Assembly: GCF_000385135.1 (NCBI RefSeq)
Contig: NZ_ARQM01000010.1
Location: 1,922,001-1,986,000, forward strand
Reading direction: 5' to 3'
From: Promicromonospora sukumoe 327MFSha3.1
GTDB taxonomy: Bacteria; Actinomycetota; Actinomycetes; Actinomycetales; Cellulomonadaceae
Length of the DNA stretch: 64,000 bases
Made by a program: the position numbers and the translations under genes
The notes under the pieces: generated by a model
Database searches by the model: none
What the model saw: the letters and a program-made list of their open reading frames with translations, nothing else
Told to the model about the DNA's origin: nothing
In this document: piece after piece, positions 1-7,855 of the stretch
How the letters are laid out: each line of letters begins with the position of its first letter
Numbering within the stretch: position 1 is the stretch's first letter

Positions 1-1403
1 GTCGCGACCGCGCCCGCGAGGTCCTGGAGACGTCGTTCGCGCAGTTCCAGGCCGACCGGGGCGTCGTCGGCCTGGCCAAGCAGGCCCAGGCCCACGCCGA
101 GGCCCTCGACGGGTACGCCAAGGCCATGTCCTGCGACGTCGGGGACTTCGGCGAGTACATGGACCTGCGGCGCGCCATCAAGGACCGCGAGCGCGAGCTG
201 TCCCGCGCCGCGACCGGGGCGCGCCGCGCCGAGGTCGTCGCGTCCCTGGAGAAGCTGCGGCGCGGCGACGTCGTCGAGGTCCCCTCCGGGCGGCGGCGCG
301 GGTACGTGCTCGTGCTCGACCCGGGGGAGCCCGGCGGGTTCGACGGGCCGCGCCCCACGGTGCTGACCCAGGAGCGGCAGGTCAAGAAGCTGACCCTGGC
401 CGACGCGCCCGACGGCCTGGAGACCGTGACCACGGTCAAGATCCCCAAGGCGTTCAACCCGCGCAAGCCCGACGCGCGCCGCGACCTGGTCTCGTCCATG
501 CGCAACGCCCTGGGCGTCCTGGCTGACGACGTGCCCTCGGCGCACTCCACGACGTCCCCGTCGCGCGGTGCGGCCAACCGCGGCGGCAGGTCCCCCGTCG
601 GACGCCGCTCGGACGCGTCGACTGACGCCGAGCTCGCCCGCCTGCGCAAGGCGCTCAAGGCCCACCCGTGCCACGCCTGCCCTGAGCGGGACGACCACGC
701 CCGGTGGGCCGAGCGGTGGAACAAGCTCAAGCGGGAGCACGACCAGCTCGTGCGCCGCGTCGAGGGCCGCACCGGGTCCATCGCCCGCACCTTCGACCGC
801 ACCCTGGACGTGCTGCTCACCCTCGGGTACCTGCAGCGCACCGGCGGCGGGACCGAGTCCGGCGGCACCGGGAGCGGCACCGGCCGGATCCGGGTGACCG
901 ACGACGGCCGGTGGCTGCGCCGCCTGTACGCGGAGAACGACCTGCTGCTGGCCGAGTGCCTGCGCCGCGGCGTGTGGGACGGCCTCGACCCGGCCGGGCT
1001 CGCCGCTGTCGTGTCGACGGTCGTCTACCAGGGGCGGCGCGACGACGCCCCCGACCCGTACATCCCCGGCGGGCCCACCGGGCGCCTCGCGGGTGTGCTG
1101 GACGACACGCAGCGCGTCTGGTCCGAGGTCGACGACCTGGAGGAGGCGCACGGCATCGACGCGACCGGGGCCCTCGACCTGGGCCTGGTCGGCGCGATGT
1201 ACCGGTGGGCGTCGGGCAAGGGCCTGGACTCCGTGCTGCGCGGCTCCGACCTGGCCGCGGGCGACTTCGTGCGGTGGTGCAAGCAGGTCGTCGACGTGCT
1301 GGACCAGCTCGGCGGCGCCGCACCGTCGGAGAAGCTGCGCTCCACGGCCCGCAAGGCCCAGGACGCCGTCCTGCGCGGGGTCGTGGCCTACTCCAGCCTC
1401 TGA
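1..1403 (+). CDS. helY: HelY-type DEAD/DEAH-box RNA helicase, C-terminal part
   Basis: The reading frame is open from base 3, so this is the 3' end of a gene that begins before the window; an internal ATG at 126 is not the start. The product matches the C-terminal portion of actinobacterial HelY, a Ski2-like ATP-dependent RNA helicase: an SH3/KOW-like stretch (LRRGDVVEVPSGRRRGYVLV), a Cys pair (HPCHACPERDDHARW), and a DSHCT-type end domain (RTFDRTLDVLLTLGYL, then LYAENDLLLAECLRRGVWDGLDP). The helicase core with Walker motifs lies outside the window. A strong terminator follows at once, so it ends its transcription unit. Family assignment is firm; RNA substrate is unknown. Confidence 0.85.
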   Translation, partial: RDRAREVLETSFAQFQADRGVVGLAKQAQAHAEALDGYAKAMSCDVGDFGEYMDLRRAIKDRERELSRAATGARRAEVVASLEKLRRGDVVEVPSGRRRGYVLVLDPGEPGGFDGPRPTVLTQERQVKKLTLADAPDGLETVTTVKIPKAFNPRKPDARRDLVSSMRNALGVLADDVPSAHSTTSPSRGAANRGGRSPVGRRSDASTDAELARLRKALKAHPCHACPERDDHARWAERWNKLKREHDQLVRRVEGRTGSIARTFDRTLDVLLTLGYLQRTGGGTESGGTGSGTGRIRVTDDGRWLRRLYAENDLLLAECLRRGVWDGLDPAGLAAVVSTVVYQGRRDDAPDPYIPGGPTGRLAGVLDDTQRVWSEVDDLEEAHGIDATGALDLGLVGAMYRWASGKGLDSVLRGSDLAAGDFVRWCKQVVDVLDQLGGAAPSEKLRSTARKAQDAVLRGVVAYSSL

Positions 1404-1408
1404 GGCCA

Positions 1409-1441
1409 CCGGGTCCGGCACCTGCGCGGTGCCGGACCCGG
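1409..1441 (+). terminator. Hairpin terminator after helY
   Basis: A perfect 14-bp stem (1409-1422 pairing with 1428-1441) closes a 5-nt loop (TGCGC) six bases after the helY stop codon. There is no U-tract, which is usual for actinobacterial hairpin terminators. Confidence 0.8.
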
Positions 1442-1519
1442 GTGAGCAGCGGGTGACTGTGCTCTTGGTCGCCTCCCTGACCAGGGCACCGACCGGCCGC
1501 ATCGTTTACAGTTCCCACC

Positions 1520-3313
1520 GTGAGCCACCCCGCCCGATCCATCCTTTATCGCAACGGAGTCGTGCACTCCGCTGCCGACCCGTTCGCCGAGGCGATCCTC
1601 GTCGACGACGGCGTCGTGGCCTGGATCGGGGCCGACGACACCGCGGCCGGGCTCGCCGCCCGCGCCGACCGCGTCATCGACCTGGACGGAGCGCTGGTCA
1701 CCCCCGGGTTCGTCGACGCGCACGCCCATGTCCTGGAGACCGGCCTTGCCACCGACTCCGTGGACCTCACGCCCGCCGGCGGCGTGCACTCCTTGGCCGA
1801 CGCGCTGGCCGCCCTGCACTCCGGCGCCCGCAAGCTCGCGGCGGCCGACCCGTCCGGCGAACAGGTGCTGCTCGCGTTCGGCTGGGACGAGCAGGCCTGG
1901 CCCGAGCGGCGCGCGTTCACGCGCGCCGAGCTGGACGCCGCCTGCGACGGCCGCCCCGTGTACGCCGCACGCGTCGACGTGCACTCCGCCGTCATCTCCA
2001 GCGCCCTGGCGAGCCGCGCCGGCATCGAGCGCGACCCCGCCTGGACCGGCACCGGCCTGTCCGGCTCCGGCTGGTCCGACGCACCCGCCGACACCGGCCT
2101 GGTCACCGCCGACCTGCACCACACCGTGCGTGACGTCGCGCACGCCCTCTCGCCCGAGCGCCGCACCCGCCTGTACCGCGAGACGCTGGCCGCGTGGGCC
2201 GCCCGCGGCATCGTGTCCGTGCACGAGATGAGCGGCGAGCACCTCGACACCCGCGCCGGCCTGGCCGAGCTGCACGCCCTGAGCACCGCCTCGGTCACGG
2301 CCGACGCCCTGGCCGAGCCGGGCGCGCTGGGCCTGCCGCACCTGGCCGCTTACCGCGGCGAGCTGTGCACAGGCGCCGACGACGCCCGCGCCCTCCTGGA
2401 GGAGCTGCCGTTCCTGACCGGGATCGGCGGCGACCTCAACGTCGACGGGTCGATCGGCTCGCGCACCGCCGCGATGCGCAGCCCGTACTCGGACCTGCCC
2501 AGCGACCCGTCGTCGGGCTCGTTCGCCGGCGCCCTGACCAACCCCGACGGCTCGCCCTGGACCGGGAACCTGTACCTGACCGCCGACCAGATCGCGAACC
2601 ACCTGGTCGCCGTGCAGACCGCCCGCGGCACCACCGGGGTGCAGGCCGCGTTCCACGTCATCGGCGACCGCGCCATGGACGAGACCGTGCTCGGCCTGCA
2701 GATCGCCGCGCAGCTGAGCGGCGAGTCCACGCTGCGCGCCGGGCACCACCGCATCGAGCACGCCCTGTTCGTCGACGCCGTGACCCTAGCTGCCCTGCTG
2801 GTGCACGGCATCGGCCTGTCGGTGCAGCCCGCGTTCGAGTCGTCGTTCGGCGGCAGCAAGGGCGTCTACGCCTCCCGGCTCGGCGCCATGCGGGCCGGCT
2901 CGATCATGCCGTTCGCCGACCTCGCCCAGGCGGGCGTGCCCCTCGCGTTCGGCTCCGACACGCCCGTCACGCCGGCCGACCCCTGGCAGGGCGTGCGGGC
3001 CGCGACCACCCACGAGGACCCCGACCAGCGCATCTCCGCCGGTGCCGCGTTCCGCGCCCACACCCGCGGCGGCTGGCGCCTGGCAGGCCTCGACCACACC
3101 GGCGCCGGGCAGCTGCGCGTCGGCGCACCCGCCCACCTCGCCGTCTGGCGGGCCGAGCACCTCGGCGTGCAGGCCGCCCCCGGGCGGCTCAGCTCCTGGA
3201 GCGAGGAGGCGCGCGCCGGCACCCCGCTGCTGCCCGACCTCTCGCCCGACGCCGTCCAGCCCGAGTGCCTGCACACGCTGCGCGACGGCGCGGTGCTCCA
3301 CGACACGTTCTGA
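1520..3313 (+). CDS. YtcJ-type amidohydrolase (amidohydrolase family 3)
   Basis: A 597-aa metal-dependent hydrolase of the amidohydrolase superfamily. An N-terminal beta-sandwich segment (residues 1-60) leads into the first metal motif VTPGFVDAHAHV (HxH); later metal/catalytic positions include AAFHVIGDRA, HHRIEHALFV and the C-terminal Asp in FGSDTPVTPADPW. Length and motif order fit the YtcJ/N-substituted formamide deformylase-like group, which hydrolyses amide bonds of unknown small molecules. No signal peptide is seen, so it should be cytosolic. GTG at 1520 is the first start that keeps the whole N-terminal domain. It stands alone between helY and lnt. Substrate cannot be predicted. Confidence 0.85.
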   Translation: MSHPARSILYRNGVVHSAADPFAEAILVDDGVVAWIGADDTAAGLAARADRVIDLDGALVTPGFVDAHAHVLETGLATDSVDLTPAGGVHSLADALAALHSGARKLAAADPSGEQVLLAFGWDEQAWPERRAFTRAELDAACDGRPVYAARVDVHSAVISSALASRAGIERDPAWTGTGLSGSGWSDAPADTGLVTADLHHTVRDVAHALSPERRTRLYRETLAAWAARGIVSVHEMSGEHLDTRAGLAELHALSTASVTADALAEPGALGLPHLAAYRGELCTGADDARALLEELPFLTGIGGDLNVDGSIGSRTAAMRSPYSDLPSDPSSGSFAGALTNPDGSPWTGNLYLTADQIANHLVAVQTARGTTGVQAAFHVIGDRAMDETVLGLQIAAQLSGESTLRAGHHRIEHALFVDAVTLAALLVHGIGLSVQPAFESSFGGSKGVYASRLGAMRAGSIMPFADLAQAGVPLAFGSDTPVTPADPWQGVRAATTHEDPDQRISAGAAFRAHTRGGWRLAGLDHTGAGQLRVGAPAHLAVWRAEHLGVQAAPGRLSSWSEEARAGTPLLPDLSPDAVQPECLHTLRDGAVLHDTF

Positions 3314-3423
3314 GGCTGGGCGCCCGGGCCGGCTCCCTCGGCGCTCTGCTCGCCCCGCGGTCGTCTGCCCGCCGGCGGTCCGGCGCCCGGCCGGGCGGGT
3401 GAACCCGCCGGTAGGCTGCGAGC

Positions 3424-5136
3424 GTGCGCCTGCGTGAGCCGTCCCGGCTGCTGACCCTGTTCCTCGCGGTGCCCGGCGGCCTCCTCCTGTGGTCCGCGTT
3501 CCCGGACGCGGGTTTCTGGCCCGCCGCCTTCGTCGCGGTCGCCGTCCTGTACTGGGCGCTGGCCCGCGACGACGCCTGGTGGAACCTGCTGATGGGCTTC
3601 CTGTTCGGCCTCGCGTTCTTCCTGCCGCACCTGTGGTGGGCGCACGAGTCCACCGAGACCGCGCCGTGGGTCGCGCTGTCCGCGCTGGAGGCCCTGTTCC
3701 TCGGCGCGTTCGGCGCCCTGTGGACCTGGGCCCGCCGCGCGCCGTTCGTCCGCCGCCGCGGCTGGCGGCTGGCCGCCGTGTTCGCCGTGCTGTTCGTCGC
3801 CGTCGAGCAGTGGCGCGCCGAGGTCCCGTTCGGCGGGTTCCCCTGGGGCCGCCTCGCCTGGGCCATGGCCGGCACCCCGACCGGACGCGCGGCCTGGCTC
3901 GGCGGCACCGTCGCCGTCAGCCTCCTGGTCGCCTTCGCGGGCGCGCTGCTCGCCCTGGCCGTGGCAGGCCTGGTCCGGGCCGTCCGCATCGCCCGGGCGG
4001 CGCGCGCAGCCGGGGCTGTCACAGCCGGCTCCGCGACCGTCCGTTCCTCGGCCGGCCGCGCCGTCGGGGCCCTCGCGCTGGGCGCCGTCGTCGTCCTGGT
4101 GCCGCTCGTGCTGCCGGTACCCACGTCCGCGAGCGCCGGACCCGTCGAGACGCCGGAGGGGGACGAGGTGTACGACGCGGGGAGCGACCTGGCGGAGGAC
4201 GGGCAGCTGTGGGCGGGCGCCGTGCAGGGCAACGTGGGGGAGCCGGGGCTGGGGGCGTTCGCGAACCGGGCGGAGGTGCTGAACAACCACCTGGAGGGCA
4301 CGTACGTGCTGGCGGAGGACTACGCCGGCGAGCTGGACGTGGTGCTGTGGCCGGAGAACGGCAGCGACCTGGACCCGCTGACGGCGCCGGACGTCGCGGA
4401 CGGGCTGGACGCGGCGTCCGCGGCGGTGGGTGCGCCGATCCTGGTGGGCGCGCAGGAGTTCCCGGAGACGGGCGGCCGGTACAACGTGTCGCTGCTGTGG
4501 CAGGCGGGGCAGGGTGTGATCGGCCGGTACGCGAAGCAGCACCCGGCGCCGTTCGGTGAGTACATCCCGCTGCGGTCGGTGCTGCGGGTGTTCTCGGACC
4601 AGGTGGACCGGGTGACCACGGACATGATCGCGGGGGTGAACCCGCCGGTGATCGACGTGCCGAGCCGGCTGGGGCAGGGCGCGTACCGGCTGGGGACCGT
4701 CATCTGCTTCGAGGTGGCGTACGACGAGATCGTGCGCGACGCCGTCGAGCAGGGCGCGCAGGTGCTGGTGATCCCGACGAACAACGCGTCGTTCGGGTGG
4801 ACGGCGGAGTCGACGCAGCAGCTGGCGATGTCACGTCTGCAGGCGGTCACGACCGGGCGGGCGGCGGTGCAGATCTCGACCGTGGGGGTCTCGGCCGTGA
4901 TCACGCCGGACGGGAGTGTGGTGCGCTCGACCGACCTGTTCACGGCCGACGAGTTCGTGGCGAACCTGCCGCTGCGGTCCTCGGTCACGCCCGCGGTGGC
5001 GGCGGGGTACTGGCCGGGCTGGGTGGTCGGTGGTCTCGCCGTCCTGCTGGTGGCGGCCGGCGTCGTCGGCCAGGTCGGGGCGCGGCGCCGGGCGCGCGGC
5101 CGGGACGAGAGCGAGGCGGCGGCGTCGGGCCGGTAG
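3424..5136 (+). CDS. lnt: Apolipoprotein N-acyltransferase
   Basis: Transfers the third acyl chain to the N-terminal Cys of diacylated lipoproteins in the cytoplasmic membrane. The 570-aa protein has about seven hydrophobic segments in residues 10-235, a nitrilase-like domain at roughly 260-510 and a last membrane helix near 530-555. The Lnt triad is visible: Glu311 (WPENGSD), Lys371 (YAKQHPAPFGE) and Cys428 (VICFEVAYD). GTG 3424 lies directly before the conserved membrane start. The window also encodes lipobox lipoproteins that could be clients. Codon choice changes sharply near base 4140: C-ending codons dominate the membrane half, G-ending codons the catalytic half. Confidence 0.93.
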   Translation: MRLREPSRLLTLFLAVPGGLLLWSAFPDAGFWPAAFVAVAVLYWALARDDAWWNLLMGFLFGLAFFLPHLWWAHESTETAPWVALSALEALFLGAFGALWTWARRAPFVRRRGWRLAAVFAVLFVAVEQWRAEVPFGGFPWGRLAWAMAGTPTGRAAWLGGTVAVSLLVAFAGALLALAVAGLVRAVRIARAARAAGAVTAGSATVRSSAGRAVGALALGAVVVLVPLVLPVPTSASAGPVETPEGDEVYDAGSDLAEDGQLWAGAVQGNVGEPGLGAFANRAEVLNNHLEGTYVLAEDYAGELDVVLWPENGSDLDPLTAPDVADGLDAASAAVGAPILVGAQEFPETGGRYNVSLLWQAGQGVIGRYAKQHPAPFGEYIPLRSVLRVFSDQVDRVTTDMIAGVNPPVIDVPSRLGQGAYRLGTVICFEVAYDEIVRDAVEQGAQVLVIPTNNASFGWTAESTQQLAMSRLQAVTTGRAAVQISTVGVSAVITPDGSVVRSTDLFTADEFVANLPLRSSVTPAVAAGYWPGWVVGGLAVLLVAAGVVGQVGARRRARGRDESEAAASGR

Positions 5137-5150
5137 GGCGTGGGCGTGCG

Positions 5151-5198
5151 ACAACGACCGCCGGCCCGGACCCTGAGGTCCGGACCGGCGGTCGTTGT
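5151..5198. terminator. Bidirectional terminator between lnt and rbpA
   Basis: A 22-bp stem (5151-5172 with 5177-5198, one mismatch) with a 4-nt loop lies between the two convergent genes lnt (+) and rbpA (-), and can end transcription from either side. Confidence 0.85.
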
Positions 5199-5238
5199 GC
5201 TATTCCTGCTGCTGGGCGGCGTGCCCCCCGGGGAGGGG

Positions 5239-5583
5239 TCAGGCCGAGCGGCGCAGCTTGCCGGCGCGCAGCAGCTCGAGGCGCTCGTCGAGCAGGTCCT
5301 CGAGCTCCTTCACCGTGCGGCGCTCGAGCAGCATGTCCCAGTGGGTGCGCTGCGGCTTGGTCGCCTTCGGCTCGGGCTTCTCGGCGTCGCGGAGCAGCGC
5401 CTCCTCGCCACAGCGGCACTCCCAGATCGGGGGTACGTCCGCATCGGTGGCGAAGGGCAGGATGATGGTGTGGCCGTTGGGGCAGTCGTAGTAGGCCTGG
5501 AACCGAGGGGCGAAGTCCACGCCCTCGTCAGACTCCATGCTCTTACTACCGATGCTCATACCGCGCAGGGACCGGTCAGGCAC
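5239..5583 (-). CDS. rbpA: RNA polymerase-binding protein RbpA
   Basis: Actinobacterial RNA polymerase accessory factor that binds the group I/II sigma factor and stabilises the open complex. The 114-aa product contains the RbpA core barrel with metal-binding type residues (CPNGH, WECRCGEE), the basic linker (PEPKATKPQRTHWDMLLERR) and the C-terminal sigma-interacting helices (ELEDLLDERLELLRAGK). The frame is open further upstream, but GTG 5583 is chosen because a GGAGGA Shine-Dalgarno sits five bases ahead and the product then begins DRSLRG as in relatives. A SigR-type promoter lies about 55 bp upstream, consistent with rbpA being a SigR target in Streptomyces. Confidence 0.95.
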   Translation of the reverse strand: MPDRSLRGMSIGSKSMESDEGVDFAPRFQAYYDCPNGHTIILPFATDADVPPIWECRCGEEALLRDAEKPEPKATKPQRTHWDMLLERRTVKELEDLLDERLELLRAGKLRRSA

Positions 5584-5636
5584 GATGTCCTCCAGAGGGT
5601 TGTCGGGATAGGTGGCGGAAAAAGGTCCGTATAGCC

Positions 5637-5662
5637 AACGCAGGGACCCTCTGTGATGTTCC
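5637..5662 (-). promoter_or_regulatory. SigR/SigH-type promoter of rbpA
   Basis: On the minus strand GGAAC (5662-5658), exactly 18 bases, then GTT (5639-5637). This fits the GGAAT/C-N18-GTT consensus of the SigR/SigH (ECF12) thiol-stress sigma factors. It lies about 55 bp before the rbpA GTG. Confidence 0.6.
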
Positions 5663-5805
5663 AGCCCATGTTTCAGCGGTCTGACGACCAGCCGTGCCAA
5701 ACCAGGCTACCGATCGGACGTGCGGCCGCAAGCGCACTCCGGGCAAACTGGGTGTGTATGTGCGCGATCTCACGCACGTCGAGGCAGGTGACCGTGTTCG
5801 CGGCG

Positions 5806-5831
5806 GGAACAATCAGCACGGGTCGCCGGTT
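5806..5831 (+). promoter_or_regulatory. SigR/SigH-type promoter of the flavin monooxygenase operon
   Basis: GGAAC (5806-5810), 18 bases, GTT (5829-5831) on the plus strand, the same architecture as the rbpA promoter facing the other way. The expected transcription start is near 5838-5842, overlapping the palindromic operator that follows. Confidence 0.55.
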
Positions 5832-5840
5832 GAGACCCAT

Positions 5841-5860
5841 GTTCATGCAGATGCATGAAC
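5841..5860. promoter_or_regulatory. Palindromic operator before the flavin monooxygenase operon
   Basis: A perfect 9-bp inverted repeat (GTTCATGCA, 2-nt spacer GA, TGCATGAAC) at or just after the predicted transcription start. Size and symmetry fit a dimeric MarR- or TetR-type repressor. No regulator gene is adjacent, so the binding protein is not identified. Confidence 0.6.
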
Positions 5861-5911
5861 GGCGCGAGCGGCGACCCGCTCAGGAGCACCACGATCGAGG
5901 AGCACAGCATC

Positions 5912-7066
5912 ATGCAGTTCGGGATCTTCAGTGTCAGCGACGTGACGACGGACCCGACGACGGGGCACACCCCGGACGACACCGAGCGCGTCCGCGCCAT
6001 GCTCACCATCGCCAAGCACGCGGACGAGGCAGGCCTCGACGTCTTCGCGACCGGCGAGCACCACAACCCGCCGTTCGTGGCCTCGAGCCCGACGACGATG
6101 CTCGGCTACCTCGCGGGTGTCACCAAGGACATCACCCTGTCCACGGCGACCACGCTGATCACCACGAACGACCCGGTCCGCATCGCCGAGGAGTACGCGA
6201 TGCTCCAGGTCATCAGCAACGGCCGCATGGACCTCATGATGGGCCGCGGCAACACCGGCCCCGTGTACCCGTGGTTCGGCCAGGACATCCGCCAGGGCAT
6301 CCCGCTCGCGATCGAGAACTACGCGCTGGTGCGCCGCCTGTGGACCGAGGACGTCGTGGACTGGGAGGGCAAGTTCCGCACCCCGCTGCAGGGCTTCACC
6401 GCCACCCCGCGCCCGCTGGACGGCGTGCCGCCGTTCGTGTGGCACGGCTCGATCCGCAGCCCCGAGATCGCCGAGCAGGCCGCCTACTACGGTGACGGGT
6501 TCCTGCACAACAACATCTTCTGGCCCATGAGCCACACCAAGCAGATGGTGGCGTTCTACCGCCAGCGGTTCGAGCACTACGGCCACGGCCGCGCCGACCA
6601 GGCGATCGTGGGCCTCGGCGGCCAGGTGTTCATGCGCAAGAACAGCCAGGACGCGATCACCGAGTTCCGGCCGTACTTCGACAACGCGCCCGTCTACGGC
6701 CACGGCCCCACCATGGAGGACTTCACGCGCGACACGCCGCTCACGGTCGGCTCCCCGCAGGAGGTCATCGACCGCTACGGCTCGTTCATCGACGACGTCG
6801 GCTACTACCAGCGCCAGATGTTCCTGATGGACCACGCCGGCCTGCCGCTCAAGACGGTCCTGGAGCAGATCGACATCCTCGCCACCGAGGTCGTGCCCGA
6901 GCTGCGCAAGATCGCCGACGCCAAGCGTCCCGAGGACGTGCCGGCCAACCCGCCGACGCACGCCGAGCGGGTCGCCGCGGCCCAGGCCAAGGGCGAGGCC
7001 GGCGCCACCCACGTGGGTGACGGCGGCGACGAGTTCACCGGCAAGCGGGCAGAGGAGGCGCTCTGA
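5912..7066 (+). CDS. Luciferase-like FMN-dependent monooxygenase (CE1758-type)
   Basis: A 384-aa class C flavin monooxygenase of the bacterial luciferase fold, which would use reduced FMN and O2 on an unknown small substrate. MQFGIFSVSDV opens the TIM barrel; GLDVFATGEHHNPPF, MLGYLAGVTKDITLSTATTL and the GRMDLMMGRGN glycine-rich segment are characteristic. ATG 5912 is preferred over ATG 5855 because GAGGAG lies nine bases before it and the barrel begins there. The stop overlaps the next start by one base, so it is coupled to an FMN reductase that can supply its reduced flavin. Expression is probably from the SigR-like promoter and gated by the palindrome upstream. Confidence 0.88.
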   Translation: MQFGIFSVSDVTTDPTTGHTPDDTERVRAMLTIAKHADEAGLDVFATGEHHNPPFVASSPTTMLGYLAGVTKDITLSTATTLITTNDPVRIAEEYAMLQVISNGRMDLMMGRGNTGPVYPWFGQDIRQGIPLAIENYALVRRLWTEDVVDWEGKFRTPLQGFTATPRPLDGVPPFVWHGSIRSPEIAEQAAYYGDGFLHNNIFWPMSHTKQMVAFYRQRFEHYGHGRADQAIVGLGGQVFMRKNSQDAITEFRPYFDNAPVYGHGPTMEDFTRDTPLTVGSPQEVIDRYGSFIDDVGYYQRQMFLMDHAGLPLKTVLEQIDILATEVVPELRKIADAKRPEDVPANPPTHAERVAAAQAKGEAGATHVGDGGDEFTGKRAEEAL

Positions 7067-7731
7067 TGACGGGGATCGTCCCCACCGAGGACCGGCCCCG
7101 GCGCACCATCGCCGTCGTGCACGCGGGGCTGGGCCAGCCCTCCTCCACGCGCCTGCTGGCGGACCGCCTGGCGGACGCCACCGCGCGCGAGCTGAAGGCG
7201 CTCGGCCACGACGTGACCGTCGAGGTCGTCGAGCTGCGCGACCACGGCCACGCGATCATCGACGCGATGCTCACCGGGTTCCCCACGGGTGACCTCGCCG
7301 CTGACATCGAGACGATCACGCAGGCCGACGGCATCATCGCCGTCTCGCCGCTGTTCACCACCACCTACTCGGGGCTGTTCAAGTCGTTCGTCGACATCCT
7401 CGACAAGGACGCCCTGACGGGCATGCCCGTGCTGCTCGGCGCGACCGGCGGCACGCCGCGGCACACGCTCGCGCTCGAGTACTCGATGCGCCCGCTGTTC
7501 ACGTACCTGCGGGCCGACGTCGTCACGACGTCGGTCTTCGCGGCCACGGACGACTGGGCGCAGGCCGGGGACCGCACCCGGCGCGACGACGGCGCGAGCT
7601 CGCTGCCGGAGCGCATCGAGCGGGCCGGCCGGTCCCTCGCGGCGACCATGGCGGCGCGCGGGGAGCACACCAAGCGGGACGACCCGTTCGCCAGCACCCC
7701 CAGCTTCCTGGACCTGCTCGGCGGCGACTGA
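7066..7731 (+). CDS. NAD(P)H-dependent FMN reductase (CE1759-type)
   Basis: A 221-aa flavodoxin-fold reductase: IAVVHAGLGQPSSTRLLADRL resembles the phosphate-binding start of the family, VSPLFTTTYSGLFKSFVDIL matches the flavin-binding SPxYxxSxPGxLKNxxD region, and LLGATGGTPRH is the second flavin loop. It reduces FMN with NAD(P)H and, coupled by a one-base overlap to the monooxygenase before it, should form a two-component monooxygenase system. A 16-bp hairpin terminator follows, so the operon has two genes. The partner pairing is strongly supported by context; the oxidised substrate is unknown. Confidence 0.87.
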   Translation: MTGIVPTEDRPRRTIAVVHAGLGQPSSTRLLADRLADATARELKALGHDVTVEVVELRDHGHAIIDAMLTGFPTGDLAADIETITQADGIIAVSPLFTTTYSGLFKSFVDILDKDALTGMPVLLGATGGTPRHTLALEYSMRPLFTYLRADVVTTSVFAATDDWAQAGDRTRRDDGASSLPERIERAGRSLAATMAARGEHTKRDDPFASTPSFLDLLGGD

Positions 7732-7755
7732 CCAGCCGTCATGACCGCACCATGA

Positions 7756-7797
7756 CCCTGTCCTGCCCGGGGCTTGCACGTCCCGGGCAGGACAGGG
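7756..7797 (+). terminator. Terminator of the monooxygenase/FMN reductase operon
   Basis: A perfect 16-bp stem (7756-7771 with 7782-7797) and a 10-nt loop, 24 bases after the reductase stop codon. Confidence 0.8.
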
Positions 7798-7855
7798 AAC
7801 ATATGGGACAGCACCGCAGCGGGTCGCGGGCAGTCGATGGTGAGGGAGCGCGGTC

